Part shown: positions 4,493 to 6,364 of the stretch, one piece after another
Position numbering within the stretch: position 1 is the stretch's first letter
Layout of the letters: each line of letters starts with the position of its first letter
Source of the DNA: Burkholderiaceae bacterium
GTDB lineage: Bacteria; Pseudomonadota; Gammaproteobacteria; Burkholderiales; Burkholderiaceae_F
DNA: 6,364 nucleotides
Direction of reading: 5' to 3'
Assembly: GCA_013696665.1 (NCBI GenBank)
Contig: JACCYC010000109.1
Span: forward strand, 1-6,364
The notes under the pieces: generated by a model
What the model was told of the DNA's origin: nothing
The model's input: only the letters and a program-made list of their open reading frames with translations
The model's database searches: none
Translations under genes and position numbers: made by a program

Positions 4493-6364
4493 CTAGGCGC
4501 CGGGCGCCTGCCGTTGATGCACGCCATGCTCAACGCGCCGGACCTGTTCGATCACGGCTTCGGTGTCGAGCGAAAGTTGCTTCGCGCGTGTCGTAGGGCC
4601 GGGAGTGGCGTCGAGCGGCAACCTGATCATGATCATCGTGCCGGCTCCGGCAACCGATTCGAACTTCAGAAAAGCGCCGATGCGCTGCGCGCGATTGCGC
4701 ATGTTGAGCAAGCCGCGCCCGGTGCTGTTGCCGGCCGCTAACCCGCGGCCATTGTCGGTAATCCGAATCGATAGCCACTGTGAATCGCCCTCGTGGTCCA
4801 TTGCAAGAGTGACGCGCACCATGCGCGCTCGCGAGTGCTTGATCGCGTTGGTCAGCGCTTCCTGTGTAATGCGCAGCACCGGCAGCACCGAGTTCGGATC
4901 GAGGTCGACTTCCTCCGGCAGGTTGCGTGCGTCCCACTGCAAATCCATTCCAGCGGCTTTTAAACGCGGCTCCATGCGGAAGCGCATGTTGCCCAGTGCC
5001 GCCAGAAGGTCCGAGTCTTCAGCGGCGAGCGCATCGATCGCAAGCCGCATATCGTCAATTGATTCCCGCAGAATCTGCGCGACCTGTTCGTTGGACATTG
5101 CGCCACGCTCGACCAGCATCAGCGACGACAACAGCTGCGAACCCAGGCCGTCGTGCATGTCCTGCATGATGCGTTGGCGCTCCTGCGCGCTCGCCTTCAG
5201 CCGCTCGCTTTCGCGTAACCGGTCGAAATTGCGCTTCAGCAACTGCTCGCGCTCGTGAATCCGCGTCTCAAGTTCCGTGTTGGTTTTCTCGACGTCGGCG
5301 AGCGAGCGCACGAAGCGGTCGATCAGCGATGCGCCGAGCGTGACCAGCAGCACCGGCGTGGCAATGTTAAGCAGTTCGGGACTCGCAAACGGCAATACGT
5401 CGATGTAGACCAAGAAGTCGTAGATCGCCGCGGCGAGTGCCAATAGCAGAGCGGCTACGACCGCTTTCAGCATTAAAGAGGGCGTAAAGAGCGCATGGCC
5501 CGCCAGAGTCATCACGCCAGTGGTCAGCGCCGCAAGCATCATCGCCTGCCATACGGCGCCGGCAGTTAGATCAAACGTATCGCCCGACAGCAAATAAAGG
5601 CCGGGCCCCATTGCGGCGAGCACGATCAAGCCAAATTCCGCGCGGGTCTGATGACGACCGCCCTGGCGCCACATCGTGATCGTCGCCACCGCCGTAAATA
5701 CCGCCGTACCGATGTAAAAGGCTAAACGGAGCCAGAAGCGAGCATCGACCGGCATCGATTCGAAAACGGAGTCGAGTGATCGGAGTGCCCAGAAAGCAGA
5801 CATCAATGCCAGCAGTCCAAACAGATTCTCGCTGCGGCGTCTAATCCATAGCGTCGCAAAACCGATGGCCAGCAAGACCGTGAGCAACAGTGACAGCCAG
5901 CGCAGCGTGTGGCTTACGAAAAACTCTCCGCCATAGCGCGGCTGCAGCTCGGCGGTCGGCCCGATGGCGATCGGCCCGATTCCGTGTACGCCCATGCCGT
6001 AAGACGTATAGATCAGCACGTCGTTGGTGTTGCGCATGAAGTCGACCGGCAGATTGATCAGGTGCGGCCGTCGCCATCGCACAAAACGCCGGTCTGAATC
6101 GAGTGGCAGATCGGCGACCATTTTGCCGTTGAGGTAAACGGTGCCGCCGGTAGGCAGTCGATTCAGCAGAATGCTCCAGCCGTCGGTGGGCGTCTCGGGC
6201 AGTGCGAACGCCGTTCTGAGCCACACGCCCTGCCGCACGGCGCCTGCGCTACCCGACGACCACCGCAGGGGTAGTGCGTGAGATTGCCATTCACTGTTGG
6301 CAGCGGGGAACGTCGAGCGCGCGCCCCCCACCCACTCAATTCGATCAAGCTTGATGGTTTCGTC
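4493..6364 (-). CDS. 7TM sensor histidine kinase, NarL/DegS (HisKA_3) class, 5' end outside window
   Basis: This inner-membrane sensor kinase has 623 visible residues; the frame stays open to the window edge, so the start lies beyond base 6364 and the GTG at 6331 is not a needed start. Numbering from the window edge: residues 1-150 are an extracytoplasmic beta-rich domain with a VYLNG turn near 76-80, like the jelly-roll ligand domains of 7TMR-DISM receptors. Seven hydrophobic segments follow (about 154-174, 181-197, 210-230, 244-261, 270-292, 297-321, 331-348), then a coiled-coil linker (353-396). The HisKA_3 box ERQRIMQDMHDGLGSQLLSSL places the phospho-acceptor at His404 (bases 5153-5155). 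The HATPase part has QEALTNAIKHS (501-511), DNGRG (537-541), GRGLLNMRNRA (549-559) and GTMIMIRLP (575-583). A 40-residue tail without recognised features ends the protein. Kinases of this class phosphorylate LuxR/NarL-type regulators; none is in the window and it may lie upstream. The ligand is unknown. Confidence 0.95.
   Translation of the reverse strand, partial: DETIKLDRIEWVGGARSTFPAANSEWQSHALPLRWSSGSAGAVRQGVWLRTAFALPETPTDGWSILLNRLPTGGTVYLNGKMVADLPLDSDRRFVRWRRPHLINLPVDFMRNTNDVLIYTSYGMGVHGIGPIAIGPTAELQPRYGGEFFVSHTLRWLSLLLTVLLAIGFATLWIRRRSENLFGLLALMSAFWALRSLDSVFESMPVDARFWLRLAFYIGTAVFTAVATITMWRQGGRHQTRAEFGLIVLAAMGPGLYLLSGDTFDLTAGAVWQAMMLAALTTGVMTLAGHALFTPSLMLKAVVAALLLALAAAIYDFLVYIDVLPFASPELLNIATPVLLVTLGASLIDRFVRSLADVEKTNTELETRIHEREQLLKRNFDRLRESERLKASAQERQRIMQDMHDGLGSQLLSSLMLVERGAMSNEQVAQILRESIDDMRLAIDALAAEDSDLLAALGNMRFRMEPRLKAAGMDLQWDARNLPEEVDLDPNSVLPVLRITQEALTNAIKHSRARMVRVTLAMDHEGDSQWLSIRITDNGRGLAAGNSTGRGLLNMRNRAQRIGAFLKFESVAGAGTMIMIRLPLDATPGPTTRAKQLSLDTEAVIEQVRRVEHGVHQRQAPGA

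Noticed and set aside
4491..4509. Inverted repeat AGGCGCC / GGCGCCT at the end of the kinase gene as a terminator
   Set aside because: The arms are separated by one base, it lies mostly inside coding sequence, and no T-tract follows on the minus strand.
4563..5258. Plus-strand open frame of 231 codons opposite the histidine kinase
   Set aside because: Its Ser/Arg-rich translation is typical of an antisense shadow; the minus strand carries intact HisKA_3 and HATPase motifs across the same bases.

Overview
The window looks like chromosomal DNA from a GC-rich Gram-negative bacterium. An outer-membrane beta-barrel, a lipoprotein and a periplasmic thioredoxin point to a two-membrane cell, and codon use and protein style suggest a betaproteobacterium of the Burkholderiales (Paraburkholderia/Caballeronia-like). 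The taxon is inferred from style, not proven. No mobile elements, tRNA/rRNA genes or CRISPR arrays were seen, and coding density is very high.

Left part, plus strand: the 3' portion of msrA (1-459) is cut by the window edge. A tight four-gene plus-strand cluster follows: an exported TlpA-like thioredoxin (532-1038), a 75-residue DUF4266-type lipoprotein ending in a Gly-rich CxC tail (1049-1276), a DUF3570-type outer-membrane beta-barrel (1279-2430) and an ApbE-type FAD:protein FMN transferase (2477-3370). Gaps are 10, 2 and 46 bases. The last gap holds a perfect hairpin that reaches the ApbE start codon.

Right part, minus strand: a 7TM NarL-class sensor histidine kinase (4493-6364, its 5' end outside the window) lies 25 bases upstream of a DUF72/YecE-like gene (3394-4467). 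This pair converges on the apbE cluster with only 23 bases between the stop codons.

The main point of interest is the four-gene cluster. The barrel carries an exact match to the ApbE flavinylation consensus (D-x-x-S/T-G-A-S/T; Asp79 to Ser85, bases 1513-1533) and is encoded next to an FMN transferase. The simplest reading is an envelope redox module: ApbE attaches FMN to the barrel, the small lipoprotein contributes a C-terminal Cys-Gly-Cys site, and the thioredoxin keeps those cysteines in the right state. The motif, CxC tail, signal peptides and gene order are visible in the sequence; the way they work together is inference.
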